A stretch of 64,000 bases of DNA from Saccharum officinarum. Taxonomy: Eukaryota > Streptophyta > Magnoliopsida > Poales > Poaceae. A program made the translations under genes and the position numbers. Below the pieces are notes generated by a model. It was not told where the DNA came from. It did not search any database and saw only the letters and a program-made list of their open reading frames with translations. The number at the start of each line of letters is the position of its first letter. Position 1 is the first letter of the stretch. Shown here one piece after another: positions 11,136 through 23,129 of the stretch. Location: positions 21,367,511 to 21,431,510 of the forward strand of contig CM036159.1 of the NCBI GenBank assembly GCA_020631735.1, written 5' to 3'.

Positions 11136-12621
11136 TGAAAGGTCTTGATAGCTAGAGGGGGGTGAATAGCCTATTAAAATTTTCTACAAAGACAAGCTAA
11201 ACAAGTTTATCAATAAAACAAATAGCGAGATGCGAGTTTTGCTTAGCCTACGAGGTGTTTGCAAGCCACCTAACCAATTCACAATTCTAGTATATTTGCA
11301 CTCAACCGCACAAGTCAAACCGAGAAGGAAACTACAACTAGCAAGCTACACAAAGAAGCTACTCTAGCAAAGCTAACTAGCTAGCAAAGATAACTAAGAA
11401 ATTAATACAAGAGAGAGTTAGGAGGGTATCACCGAGGGGCGAAGAATTGAGCCAACCAATCAATATGATCAAGAGATGAATACCACAATATACAACCACC
11501 GGGATCGATCAAACACAATAAGAATGATGACACGAAGATTTATCCCGAGGTTCACGTGCTTGCCGGCACGCTAGTCCCCGTTGTGTCCCTCTTCACCACG
11601 TGGTTCGGTGGCTAATCGATCATACACCGAGCCTCTCAAAAGGCGCCACAAGAACCTACCAAATGGCAAAAGGTTGCAATGACACGAAGCATTTTACTAA
11701 TGTTGCCTTTGGCGCTTCGCCGAGGTAGGCACAAACCCCTCACAATCACCGGAGGTTCAATGCTTGCACTTTAGTGCCCGTTGTGCTCTCAACTTTGGCC
11801 GCTTCGGTGTCCATCGGTCAGCCGTTAGAAACACAACTAGTGCTCCGGTTCGATCGCTAGAACACTCTACCAAACAAGCAAGCAAAAGGTGATGCAATGA
11901 CACCGGAAATTTACATAAATAGCTAGAAGCTAACTTTATTAGGTTATACAACCACCGGGATCGATCAAACACAATAAGAATGATGACACGAAGATTTATC
12001 CCGAGGTTCACGTGCTTGCCGGCACGCTAGTCCCCGTTGTGTCTCTCTTCACCATGTGGTTCGGTGGCTAATCGGTCACACACCTAGCCTCTCAAAAGGC
12101 GCCACAAGAAGCAAAAGGTTGCAATGACATGAAGCAATTTACTAATGTTGCCTTTGGCGCTTCGCCGAGGTAGGCACAAACCCCTCACAATCACGTGGTG
12201 TTAGCATTTTCACAATGTGATCAAGTGATCTTTGTCAAGTGTGAGTGTGTTAGCATTTTCACAATCATTTTTCGAGGCGATATTAGTTCTATCCAAATGC
12301 ATATGATCATGAAATGCACACCTAGAGGTACTTAGGAGTTTAATAGCCGCGTTATTCCCCTCTTTATAGTACGGCTATCTATCCTATAATGTAACCACAC
12401 CCACTAGGTGTCTTGGTTACTAAAACACAACCCTTAAGCATATACCTTTGCCTTGATCACATAGGGTTGCGTCCAAATCCAAGTGTGGCCATCATGATCA
12501 CCATGTCCATCTTGCCACCAACCTTGGAATGTACTAATCCTCATATGCTACATACAACTTAGGCATAGGATTAGTACTTAGGCATTGTCACTAATTACCA
12601 ACACCAAACATAGGACTTTCA
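11136..12621 (-). mobile_element. Solo LTR nested inside the 9963-13031 LTR
   Basis: It starts tgaaaggtcttgatagctag and ends cataggactttca, the same family termini as the LTR at 14265. It is flanked by gcaat (11131-11135) and gcaac (12622-12626), a 5-bp duplication with one mismatch. It lacks the CpG-rich palindrome field and promoter part present in its relatives; in their place it carries a direct duplication of a 250-bp block. Confidence 0.8.
11491..12194. repeat. Direct duplication of an LTR segment (two copies of about 250 bp)
   Basis: The block from tacaaccaccgggatcgatc to cccctcacaatcac occurs at 11491-11749 and again at 11947-12194, with few mismatches and a short deletion in the second copy. 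The spacing is 456 bp. The single-copy equivalent in the 14265 LTR is near 14620-14877, so this is an internal rearrangement of this LTR. Confidence 0.85.
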
Positions 12622-13036
12622 GCAACTTTGTGAATGACTTCGACTTCTCTCAATCTATGGGCCAACCCTGAGGTACCTAGTGCTAAGTTTGATAAGTGTG
12701 CACCACACCTAAACTGTTAGACTCACCTAGATCAAGCCACTAGTTCATACCCCCCCTTAATAGTACGGCCAAAGGAAAAACAAAGTCCTAAACTACTCTA
12801 AGTGCATCTCCAACACCAAACGGCACTTAGAACTAGTCCGTCCTTAACCTTGTCCTCCATCCTTTGAAAACCAAACTGATTTCCATCGATAGGGGCATGA
12901 ACACCATATTGCCCGATAGATATCCATTTTCATGACCTAACTTACCAATGTTTCTGCAGAACACACGTTAGTCATAGTAATTTGTGTCGTCATCAATCAT
13001 CAAAACCCAACTAGGGGCCTAGATGCTTTCACAAGA

Positions 13037-14264
13037 GATCATACAATGGACACTATAATTGGAGATATTTCTAGAGGTGTACAAACAAGATCAAGATTAA
13101 CATCGTTTTGTGAGCACTTTTCATTTGTGTCATTTATTGAACCAAAGAAGATAGAAGAAGCATTGATTGATATTGATTGGGTGAATGTTATGCATAAAGA
13201 ATTGAACAACTTCACAAGAATTCAAGTATGAGAATTGACGGAGAGACCAAAAAACCACAATGTGACTGGAACCAAATGGATCTTTTGCAACAAATAAGAT
13301 CAAGAAGGGATAGTAGTAAGGAACAAAGGAAGATGGTAGCACAAGGTTACACTCAAGTAGAGGGTCTTGACTTTGGTGAAACATATGTCCCGGTTGTAAG
13401 ATTGGAAGCAATTAGAATCTTGCTAGCCTATGCTTGTGCCCACAACATCAAGCTCTATTAATTGGATGTCAAGAGTGCATTTCTCAATGACTACATCAAT
13501 GAAGAAGTTTATATTGAGCAATCTCCCGGTTTTAAAGATGACAAGAAGCCCAACCATGCGTACAAACTGAAGAAGGCATTGTATGGCTTGAAGCAAACAC
13601 CTAGAGCATGGTATGAGATGTTGAGAGATTTCCTACTCTCTAAAGGGTTCATAATGGGCAAGGTTGACACCACTCTTTTCACCAAGAAGATTGAAAATGA
13701 CTTATTTGTGTTACAAATCTATGTGGATGACATCATATTTAGATCAATCAATCAAGACTTTTGTGAAGAGTTTGGGAAGATGATGGCTAATGAGTTTGAG
13801 ATGTCCATGATTAGAGAGTTGAGTTACTTCCTTGGTCTTCAAGCAATTGAAGAATGATACATTTGTGAGTCAAGGCAAGTACATCAAAGACATACTCAAG
13901 AAGTTTGGTATGAATGATAGCAAATCTATTAGTATACCAATGGGAACAAATGATAATTTGGATAGTGATGCAAGTGGCAACATGGTGGATCAAAAGTTGT
14001 ATCACTCTATGATTAAAAGCCTACTCTATATGACTGCATCAAGGCCGTATGTCATATTTATTGTATGTGTGTGTGCAAGATTCTAAGCCTCACCAAGAGA
14101 AAATCATTTGAAGGCTACAAAGAGAATATTAAGGTACTTGAAGCATACACAAAATGTTGGTTTGTGGTATCTAAAAGGTGCAAAGTTTGAGCTAGTTGGA
14201 TATTCCAACTCGGATTATGCGAGATGCAAAGTTGAAAGGAAAAGCACTTCGGGCACTTGTCAAC
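13037..14264 (+). pseudogene. Copia reverse transcriptase (RVT_2), inactivated
   Basis: The frames 13046-13231, 13228-13461, 13462-13857 and 13832-14086 are consecutive pieces of one Copia RT. Family landmarks are IIGDISRGVQTRS (start of the domain), VARQGY-type MVAQGYTQVEGLDFGETYVP, the LDVKSAFLND motif, YGLKQTPRAWYE, and the catalytic YVDDIIF. Damage includes TGA at 13229 where a Trp is expected, frameshifts near 13290-13330 and near 13850, TAA at 13459 before LDVKSAFL where Gln is usual, and later lesions near 14086. The block ends at 14264, where another LTR has inserted. Confidence 0.85.
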
Positions 14265-16446
14265 TGAAAGGTCTTGATGGCTAGAGGGGGTGAATAGCCT
14301 TTTAAAATTTTCTACAAAGACAAGCTAAACAAGTTTATCAATATAACAAATAGCGAGATGCGAGTTTTGCTTAGCCTACGGGGTGTTTGCAAGCCACCTA
14401 ACCAATTCACAATTCTAGTATATTTGCACTCAACCGCACAAGTCAAACCGCACAACTTAGCTAGAACTAAAGCTAACTAGCTACACAAGCTAAGAGCTAC
14501 ACTAACAAACTAGCAAGGTAACTAAGAAATTAATACAAGAGAGAGTTAGGAGGGTATCACCGAGGGGCGAAGTATTGAGCCAACCAATCAATATGATCAA
14601 GAGATGAATTCCATAATACACAACCACCGAGATCGATTAGTCACAATAAGAATGATGACACGAAGATTTATCCCGAGGTTCACGTGCTTGCCGGCACGCT
14701 AGTCCCTGTTGTGTCCCTCTTCACCACGTGGTTCGGTGGCTAATCGGTCACACACCGAGCCTCTCAAAAGGTGCCACAAGAACCTATCAAATAGCAAAAG
14801 GTTGCAAATGACACGAGCAATCTACTAACGTTGCCTTTGGCGCTTCGCCGAGGTAGGCACAAACCCCTCACAATCACCGGAGGTGGCCAAGAACAATCAC
14901 CAACTCTTGCCAACGCCTCCAAGCTACTCCAAGCCGTCTAGGTGGCGACAACCACCAAGAGAAACAAGAATCTCGCAGCAAATCAACCGCCAAGTGCCAA
15001 CTAGATACAATCTCACAATGCAAATGCACTTGGATCACTCAATCTCACTTCGAATATGCAAAGAAGCAAGAGAGATGAGTGGGAGGGGAGTTGCTTAGCT
15101 CAAAGTGCTCACAAGGTTGTCAAAATGTCTAAGAGAATGAGCCAAGAGCCGGCCAACAAGTATTCATAAGCCCACAATCGAATAGAGCCGTTAGAAACCT
15201 TAGTGGGCAATTTTCGGGGGCGACAGACGCTGCACAGTAGCATCTGTCGCCGAACCGACAGATGCTGCACAGTAGCGTCCGTCGCTCCTACGGCCGCCAT
15301 GTGTTCGACGCTCACGACCCAGCGTCTGTCGCCTACGACAGACGCGGTCCAGAGAGCGTGTTGACACTTCAAGCCGACAGACACGTCCGACGGACGCGCA
15401 TCAGACGCGCCGCCACGTCTGTTGCCCACGCTCGCTCGCACAGCCGTTGACACTCAGTGTTTTCGCACCTCAAGCAACAAACGCGTCTGTTGCGTCTGAT
15501 AGACGCCGCCTTGCCACCGTCAGACACGGTCCAGAAGCCATGTAAACGCGCCGGAGCGTCAGACGCATCCGGTGCCTGGCCGATGGACGCGTCTGTCGCG
15601 TAGAACCACGACACGCCCATGCGACAGACGCGGCAACAGTGTCTAGCCCAGCGTCTGTTGCTAGGCCACCACCGCGTCTGACGGCTCACCCACACCAGGG
15701 CCAAAACCCCGCGCTAGGGTATGGTGACAGATGCTGCACGGTAGCGTCTGACGCTCAGGGCAGCAGCGTCTGTCGCCCATATCTCGGCGATTTTGTGATA
15801 TTTGCTTGATCCGTTTGATTCACCCTTTTAGATATGAGCTAGACTAAGTATGTGTATCACTTTAGCACATGTTTTAGCTCATGAAACACCACATGACAAC
15901 GCCTCCAAAACTCGACATTGGCGTAAAGGAAAATAGACGTTTCAACTCCTCGAAAACGCCTGAATTCCACCTCGCAAGCTCGGCGGGAGGGAGAGAGAAC
16001 CCTAAACCCTCTCTACCGCTCAAACTCCACCGCCTTTGCAAAGGTGCTAACACCACCAAGGTTTCATCATCATGTGCAAGTGTGTTAGCATTTTCACAAT
16101 CATTTTTCGAGTTCTATCCAAATGCATATGATTATGAAAAGCACATCTAGAGGCACTTAGGAGTCCAATAGCCGTGTCATTCCCCTCTTTATAGTACGGC
16201 TATCTATCCTATAATGTAATCACATCCACTACGTGTCTTGGTTACAAAAACACAACCCTTAAGCATATACCTTTGCCTTGATCACGTAGGGTTGCATCCA
16301 AATCCAAGTGTGGCCATCATGATCACCATGTCCATCTTGCCACCAACCTTGGAATGTATTAATCCTCATATGCTATATACAACTTAGGCATAGGATTAGT
16401 ACTTAGACATTGTCACTAATTACCAACACCAAACATAGAGCTTTCA
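14265..16446 (-). mobile_element. Solo LTR (reverse orientation) inserted between Copia RT and RNase H
   Basis: It starts tgaaaggtcttgatggctag and ends catagagctttca. A perfect 5-bp duplication TCAAC lies at 14260-14264 and 16447-16451, and the Copia RNase H frame resumes exactly after it. The interior has LTR features in reverse: the conserved ccaagccgtctaggtg at 14929, a CpG-rich array of cgacagacgc / gcgtctgtcg motifs (15216-15775), and non-coding sequence near-identical to the end of the 11136-12621 LTR (16080-16446 against 12240-12621). There are no gag or pol genes. Confidence 0.88.
15216..15775. repeat. Array of CpG-rich half-palindromes in the 14265 LTR
   Basis: The decamer cgacagacgc and its complement gcgtctgtcg (with one-base variants) occur many times in both orientations over about 560 bp, often next to tgcacagtagc. 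The equivalent fields in the other LTRs use gaccggacgc / gcgtccggtc instead. This matches the palindromic, CpG-rich motif field known upstream of Sirevirus LTR promoters. Confidence 0.75.
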
Positions 16447-16855
16447 TCAACTATTAGGAAGATCACTAGTATCTTGGTCATCAAAGAAACAAAATAGTGT
16501 TGCATTGTCTACCGCCGAAGCTGAATACATATCCGCTGGTAGTTGTTGTGCACAAATTCTTCAAATGAAGGCCACCTTGAATGATTTTGAAATCAAGTTC
16601 AAGAAAGTGCCATTGCTATGTGAAAATAAGAGTGTAATCAAGCTAACCAATAATCTGGTTCAACATGCAAGAACAAAGCACATTGATGTTCGCCACCATC
16701 TCATTAGAGATCATCAACAAAAATGGGACTTTTGCATTGAGAGTGTGGGCACCGAAGATCAACTTGCCGACATATTCACCAAGCCACTTGATGAGAAGAG
16801 GTTTTGCAAGCTAAGAAATGAGTTGAACATATTGGATTTCTTAAATATGTGTTGA
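16447..16855 (+). pseudogene. Copia RNase H domain
   Basis: After the duplicated TCAAC the frame continues through WSSKKQNSVALSTAEAEYIS, the Copia RNase H signature, to VRHHLIRD and DIFTKPLDEKRF, and ends at TGA 16853-16855 in the usual place for Copia pol. This piece has no internal stop, unlike the RT part. It lacks its 5' half because of the upstream insertion and would not be translated as a functional polyprotein. Confidence 0.88.
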
Positions 16856-18018
16856 TACACCCCCCACTAATATGACATGCCTCTCCTTCGAGCAATCCAA
16901 GGTAAAAGTTGATTGGCATGCATACATTCTTTGCTAAAGGCTTGTTTAGTGCATCTAGACATGCCTCACATTTAATAGGCTCATTCATGAAAATCAAATG
17001 AATTTGATGCTTATATGGTACCACTATTGCTTCTATGCTTGACTTGATCTAGTGGTAGCATATGATATGTTTGTGGGCTTGTGAACCTAGTGTTTGATCT
17101 AGAAAAAGAGCTATAAGTGTTTAACTCAACATGGTCAAGATAACCTTAGAAATGAGGTGTGAAGAAGCTTGTCCTTGGATCAAACCGAGTTAAATATTTT
17201 TGGCAAGTGTTCTAGATTGAACCAAATTTGGAAAAATGATCCTCACCCTATTGATTGACATTGATAATCTTAACCTATCTAAAATTAAACCATTGTGGTC
17301 ATTGATGACAAAGGGGGAGAAATTAGTGCAAAAATATAGTGAGAAGGATGACAAAGAGGGAGAACTTTGACATAGGGGGAGAAATGACAAAGTAAAGGGA
17401 TCAATTAAAATTTTAAGCACACAAGTAGGGGGAGCAAGCTCATAAACTTGATTGATGTATTTGAATGTGCATTACATATTTACACTTGCATGGCACAAGT
17501 TTTAAATTAAAATTCCATGTTTGTGTGGTGTATGCTAGTTGTAGGTTTGAATGATAAAATGAAAAACTAGCATGCATAGGATGATAGTTAAATATACCTT
17601 ACTTACTTGTTTGGTTTTCAAGTGGTACTAGAACCTTGCATATAATGTGATCTCATGAGGTATCTAGTGTTTGTGTTTTGCAAAGTAATTCCAAGTGGTA
17701 TCTGACTAACCATGGTGCTAAGGATGAACTTAAAGGTGCAACTCCGATTGGTATCACGCTTCTAAGGTCTATCTCTTACACCTTAGCATCATTTGGTAGA
17801 CATTGCTTTCCCACTTTTCCAATCTATGCATATGTGCAAGCCTCATCCAAACTCTTAGCACATATGTAGGGAGAGTTAATGCTACTAATTCGGGTTCATA
17901 AAACTTGTCCAAATCCTTTACACTTGTTAAAATGCTTGGGCAAGCAACATGGATTCAAATGAATTTCAATTCATATCTTTGAGAAAGCGTTGTCATTAAT
18001 TACCAAAAAGGGAGAGAT

Positions 18019-20016
18019 TGAAAGCCCTAGTTTGGTTTTGGTGAATTGATAAAACCCTAAGTGCTAACCCATTGCTCTAAGTGAATATGAGATAGGGTAG
18101 CACATTCCAAGTGGTGGAGCAAATGGTGAAGATCATGATGATGGTGAGGCCATGGTGATGATAAAGTGTTTGGACTTGGAAAAGAAGAAAGAGAAAAAAC
18201 AAAAATGGGCTCAAGGCAAAGGTGATATCCATAGGGCCATTTTGTTTTGGTGATCAAGACACTTAGTGAGTGTTACCACATTTAGGATCGATAGCCGTAC
18301 TATTAAGAGGAGTGAAACTCGTATCGAAATGTGGTTATCAAAGTGCCACTAGATGTTCTAATTCATTGCATATGTATTTAGATTATAGTAAGTGCTAACA
18401 CCCTTGAAAATGTTTGTGAAAAATATGCTAACACACGTGCACAAAGTAATACACTTGGTGGTTGGCACATTTGATCAAGGGTGGCGAAGTGGGAGAAGTA
18501 GAGGCACTGTTTTTCAGTGACCAAACGCTGCTCTGGCAGCGACTGGATTCTGTGTCGGCATCCAGTCAGTTGGAGCGCAGAGAAGGGCGCCGTTGGTCTT
18601 GTGATCGAACGATGAAGGAAGAGTGGAACGGACACGCAGGGGGTGCGTCCGATGAATGTTGACGTACGCTGACGTATCGCGTGGAGTTGAGTCAAAGAGG
18701 ACCGGACTCATCGTTGCGTCCTCTCATGCGCGAGCGGACGCGTCCGGTCATGAAAATTCCTCTCTGGATGCTTACTAGACTCGATCGGACTCCACGTTGT
18801 GGAGCGTCCGGTCACTTGACTGGTGCGTCAGGTCGCAGGCACTGTGACTTGGGCATAGGCGCAATCGGACACTGCGGTGGCCCGTCCGGTCATGTGGCCC
18901 AACGTCCAGTCGTCACTTAACCATTGGCGCAGCTGTGTTGACCGTTGGAATCGAACGTGTGACGTCGAACGTGGAGGACACGAGGTCTCCATCCAGTGAC
19001 CGGATGTTGGCTAGGCTGCATCCGCTCATCCCGATCGACATGTCCGGTCACCGTGAGTTGGGCTGTGTGTTGAGCTCAATGGCTCTATTTCGTGGGGGCT
19101 TCTATTTAAGCCCCATGGCCAGCTCTTGCTCACTCTCTTAACCATTTGTATTGAGAATACATCCTGATGAGCATAGCCGACACTCTCTAACTCACCTTGC
19201 TTGATTGGATCATCATCTAGTGAGATTTGAGAGCATTCAAGTGCATTGCTTTGAGTGATTGCATCTAGAGGCACTTTGGTGATCATGTTTCGCTGTGGGA
19301 TTCACTTGTTACTCTTGGTGGTTACCGCCACCTAGACGGCTTGGTGCAGTAAGGATCGTCAAGTGGAGGAAGGTGCTTGTCTCTGACTCCGATCATGGTG
19401 ATTGTGAGGGGTTCTTGACTTTTTCCTGGCAGAGAGCCAAAAGATACTCTAGTGGATTGCTCGTAGCTTGTGGATCCTCATCTTGTGTTGGTTGTGCGGC
19501 ACCCGGTTGCGTATTAGGCGTGTGATGCCTATTAGCGCGTGAACCTCCAAGTGGGTGAATCGCTACAACGGGAACTAGCTTACCGACAAGCAAGTGAACC
19601 TCGGTAAAAAATCATTGTGTCATCTTGTCTCTGAGGATTTCTTTGGTATTCATTGTGACTGATTGATTGATCATCTCTTTCCACGGCGGTATAACTTCAC
19701 TACATCTCTTGTATTTACATTCCTAGTGTAGCTAAGCTCTTTAGAGTAATTAGTTTTGAGAGCTAGCTTGTGTCGTGTCTAGTGGTTAGTGGGGCTCTTT
19801 ATTTAGTCTTTGAGAGCTCACTAACTCAGAGAGTAGTGACTTAGCCTCTGGTGTGAATTAGAGATCATAGCAACTAGAATTATGGGTAGAAGGTTTGCAT
19901 TTTAGTAGGCTAGCGCAATACTCGTTTCGCCGCTTAATTGTCTAACCACTTGGCTTAAGTGTTGTTGTAGAAATTTTTATAGGCTATTCACCCCCTCTAG
20001 CCATTAGGATCTTTCA
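18019..20016 (+). mobile_element. 3' LTR of the Sirevirus-like Copia element (about 2.0 kb)
   Basis: It starts tgaaagccctagtttggttt directly after a polypurine tract (aaaaagggagaga, 18005-18017) and ends ccattaggatctttca, giving TG...CA termini with tgaaag/ctttca inverted ends. It contains a CpG-rich field with repeated cgtccggtca motifs (about 18590-19060), the promoter context aatggctctatttcgtgggg followed by tctatttaag, and the conserved cacctagacggcttgg (19329-19344). The length and the polypurine run fit a Sirevirus. No duplication partner could be found because the left LTR is truncated. Confidence 0.85.
19103..19110 (+). promoter_or_regulatory. TATA-like box of the 3' LTR
   Basis: tatttaag in the same context as in the 5' LTR, just downstream of the CpG-rich motif field. 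Confidence 0.5.
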
Positions 20017-20293
20017 GTGCGCAACACGCAGAGTGAGCGGGCAACGCGAGCGGGGTCCGTCGACGGACGTCCTATAAGGAGCATTACTGTATTAGTAAAT
20101 TTTGCTAATGAAACATTAAATTGGCCTCTCTAAACCGTGTATATTCTAGTGCCACCCCTTTTTCGATAAACAGCTGAATTATTCAAACATAAGTGATTTT
20201 ACACGGGTGAAAGTTACCCTAGGAAAATGTTGGTAATGCCACAAGTACAGGGCATTGTACATTTATGGAATATGTGTTTACAACTTATAGACA

Positions 20294-20552
20294 ATGGCGG
20301 AACTAACGATTTTGATTAAGAGGGGCCAGACAAATATGATCGAATTTTTAATGTGATAAAATATATACATAATTATATGTTTTAATAAATTTTTAAAATT
20401 TTTACACTATTTATAACAAAATCATAATAATAAAAAATAGGTGAAAATTGATATTTTTAGCTGTAAATTCAAATATTTATATATAGGTATTAAAAATTCT
20501 ACTGTGCTTGGAGGGGGCTACGGCCCCTGCTGGCCCCTTAGTTCTGCCACTG
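20294..20552. repeat. MITE with tggcggaactaa termini, about 260 bp
   Basis: The left end atggcggaactaa and right end ttagttctgccact are inverted repeats, each followed inward by a ggggcca-type block. The interior is very AT-rich. Flanks ttatagaca and tcatagata may be a decayed 9-bp duplication. Confidence 0.55.
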
Positions 20553-21256
20553 CTCATAGATAGAGTAATTCTATAAGCCTATTTCCAAGCATTCCTAGAA
20601 AGATAATGAGTTTTTGTGTTTGTCTCTCTTTTGATTTTTCACACTTCAAATGGGATTCCATAATTGCTCTTGAAGAAGTCTGCTGGGATGCGCGGAAGGT
20701 TCCAATGGCCTGGACTGGAGTGGTGAGTGGTGACATGAACCGATTCGTTTCAAACGGCGTGGCCGCATGGAGTCTGGAGTCTCGAGTTGACTGTCAGGTA
20801 CACATCGATCTCAAGCCGAGTCGCTGACACGAGAGGCCCACACGTGGTTGACCACTTGACCGACCCTGCTGATATGGACGTGTGCTGTGTGCATGCGTAG
20901 GATCCGCGCTGGTGGTGGAAGACCGCCATGTCGGTGGCCGGTCAGCCGGTGAGATCGATCTGATTATGCTTGGTACGCAAGGTATTCCGTCCTAAATCCC
21001 TGGAACTAAAGTTGCATGCAGACAGGCGCACAAACTGGTCATTACAAACTAATCATATAGTACTACTATACTATGACCGCAGCGAAGGAGCTTCTTAAGA
21101 GAACTTGTGAAGAAGAATAATGCGTTTTAGACTTGTTTACATTAGGTACGTACACCGGCGCGGCGGGCGGCGCACGGTCCAAATCCGGCTAATCAATGTG
21201 CGATACACCTACTTGTACGTACTTCCGTGTTTGACAAATTAAACCGGAGCGCAAGT

Positions 21257-21492
21257 TCTGTGTTTAGTTCCCTGAAAAAGGGTGTAAAATGTATTGTAGC
21301 ACGTTTTAGTTTTATTTGGCAAATAGTATCCAATCATTGACTAATTAGGTTTAAAACGTTCGTCTCTCAAAGTACAACCAAGCTGTACAATTAGTTTTTA
21401 ATTTTATCTACATTTAGTACTCCATGTATCGCAAGTTTTATGTGACGGAAAATCTTTTTTTTGCATAGTGCTTTTTTTTAAACTAAACACGG
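21257..21492. repeat. MITE of the gtttagtt / aactaaac family
   Basis: Left end gtgtttagttccc and right end aactaaacac. The interior has the family core tattgtagcac, ttgactaattaggttt and cgttcgtctc, shared with copies at 35359, 36456, 48394 and 48688. Confidence 0.65.
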
Positions 21493-22709
21493 AATAGAAA
21501 TGACTTGAAAGGGTGGAAAAACTACAGCGTTGCTGATGTGTGACTGTGTGTGAGTGGACATATAACTAGTATATTCGTCGCAAAAAAGTCGACTGGGACG
21601 TGCGTTGCGTTATCGCTGTGCGCTGCGCGTTCCGTGCGCCGCGCGCGCGCCGGCTTTGACGACGGGCGGCCGCCGCCGCCAAGTCACTCGCTCTGGCCAG
21701 CCGCGTCGATCGATCGGCCGCCCCGCCGGCGCCGGGTGCTTCGCAGCTTCGTTCTCTCGCCTCGATCGCTGGCGATACGTCGAAATCCTATACTGCTAAA
21801 TTCACTAAAGATTTTTCTCGACATATAGGTTATCCACGTCATCAATCTACTAGAATTTAGTATAATTCTCTCAATATGCAAACTATCAACATCAACAATC
21901 CACTAGAACTTACAATTATAACCAACTAGCACATGTAATTATAATAGTTATCTCTTTATCCACTAACATGCATTTAGTTATCCACGTCAAGGTGTCAAAC
22001 CATTCACTAAAATTAATTTAAGATAGTTTCATTCATATAACTATAAATATAAATAGTCTAATTTGTTTTAAAATTATTTAGAATCCATGCAGCAACGCGC
22101 AAGGTATTGTTCGGTCAGTTCTTTCAAGAACATGGTGACCCGGAATTGCAATTTGCCAATGCCGGGTCGTCGGAGGTTATACTACGGCTTGAGAATCAGA
22201 TTAACATGCATTATTTAAAAAATCTTCATTGTAATAAAGGTGTTAACGTACGTCCTTCGATAGACGAGCCTTATTCTATAGCACTACTTGAACAGTACTT
22301 TTTAGCAAATAAATAATATTTTTTTTCTCACAACAAATCAGCATAAGCATCAGTATAAGTCAAATTTCAGCGAAACCAACGAGTGACGACGGTTAACACA
22401 AGGTCGTGCGTCTCATTTTTCTACTTTTCTAGCGTACTACGGATTCAGTACGCCATACGTGAATAAAGGCTATGGTTCAAACTTTGAACCCATGTGTACG
22501 CCGTCCATATGGAAAAATGTGTGTAGAGGAAGCCAACCCCGAAGTAAGACTAATCTAGCTTAATCACCAATAATTTTATTGAATAAAAACTGACTTAGGT
22601 CTTCGGTAACGATACAATTAAGACGTACGGACGGACGGACACCTCCCACCGCTCACTCCCTGCATCGCCGTGCCCATCCGCCCACCCCACTCCGCCTTGC
22701 CGTCGCCGG

Positions 22710-22925
22710 TCCCCCGTAGCGCCATGCCCCATGCCCTACGGCCTAATCCGCGCTGCCTTCTCCGCACCGCATTCCCCACCGGGCCCAGTCTGCCTCGCCC
22801 GCCTCCACCGCACCGCCTCGGTCCCCTGTAGCGCCGCGCCCCATGCCATGCGGCCTCATCTGTGTCGCCTCCTGCACACCGCATTCCCCACCGAGCCCAG
22901 TCTGCCTCGCCCGCCTCTACCGCGC
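22710..22925. repeat. Tandem duplication, unit about 110 bp, GC-rich
   Basis: Two successive units share tagcgcc..gccccatgcc, ccgcattccccaccg and cccagtctgcctcgcccgcc. This explains the internally repetitive reading frames here (for example SLPRPPL and PVCLARL repeats), which I do not regard as a gene. Confidence 0.6.
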
Positions 22926-23129
22926 TGCCTTCTCGCCGCGGCCGGCCCGCTCGCCGCGACCGCCTCCACCGAGCTGGCGAGCCTCCACGACAAATACTTC
23001 AGCAAGCAGGTAAAGGGGGATGAGATTCGTGTGATGTTGCGTCCGCCGACGATTTACCCGTGCCGCTGCTGCACAGCGAGGTCCATGCGCCACCGTCGAC
23101 CTCCACGCTAGCATGCCTCCATTCGTCTA

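Larger units (their letters stand above)
9963..13031 (-). mobile_element. Solo LTR (reverse orientation) inserted in the Copia element, itself split by another LTR
   Basis: On the + strand the element starts tgaaaggatcaagatgcc and ends gatgctttca, giving the TG...CA termini of an LTR read from the minus strand. A perfect 5-bp duplication CAAGA flanks it (9958-9962 and 13032-13036), and the host Copia frame continues across the two sides. No internal retrotransposon genes are present, so it is a solo LTR. Removing the nested copy at 11136-12621 and its duplication leaves about 1.58 kb. It carries the CpG-rich palindromic motif field (about 10727-11095) and the conserved ccaagccgtctaggtg. Confidence 0.88.
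9669..18018 (+). mobile_element. Internal region of a degraded Sirevirus-type Copia retrotransposon
   Basis: Once the two LTR insertions (9963-13031 and 14265-16446) are set aside, the remaining blocks 9669-9962, 13037-14264 and 16452-18018 form one Copia pol 3' half: post-integrase linker, reverse transcriptase, RNase H, then a long non-coding tail. The tail (16856-18018) has repeated polypurine motifs (aaagggggaga near 17311, aaagagggaga near 17353, tagggggag near 17373 and 17426, aaaaagggagaga just before the 3' LTR). Multiple polypurine tracts are a known Sirevirus trait. Gag, protease, integrase and the primer-binding site are absent, so the copy is dead. Confidence 0.82.

Noticed and set aside
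15216..15775. Possible CRISPR-like array
   Set aside because: The repeats are short, irregularly spaced and in both orientations without unique spacers, inside a plant LTR.
22731..23111. 126-codon frame with repeated Pro/Leu/Arg blocks
   Set aside because: Explained by a GC-rich tandem duplication; no gene context.
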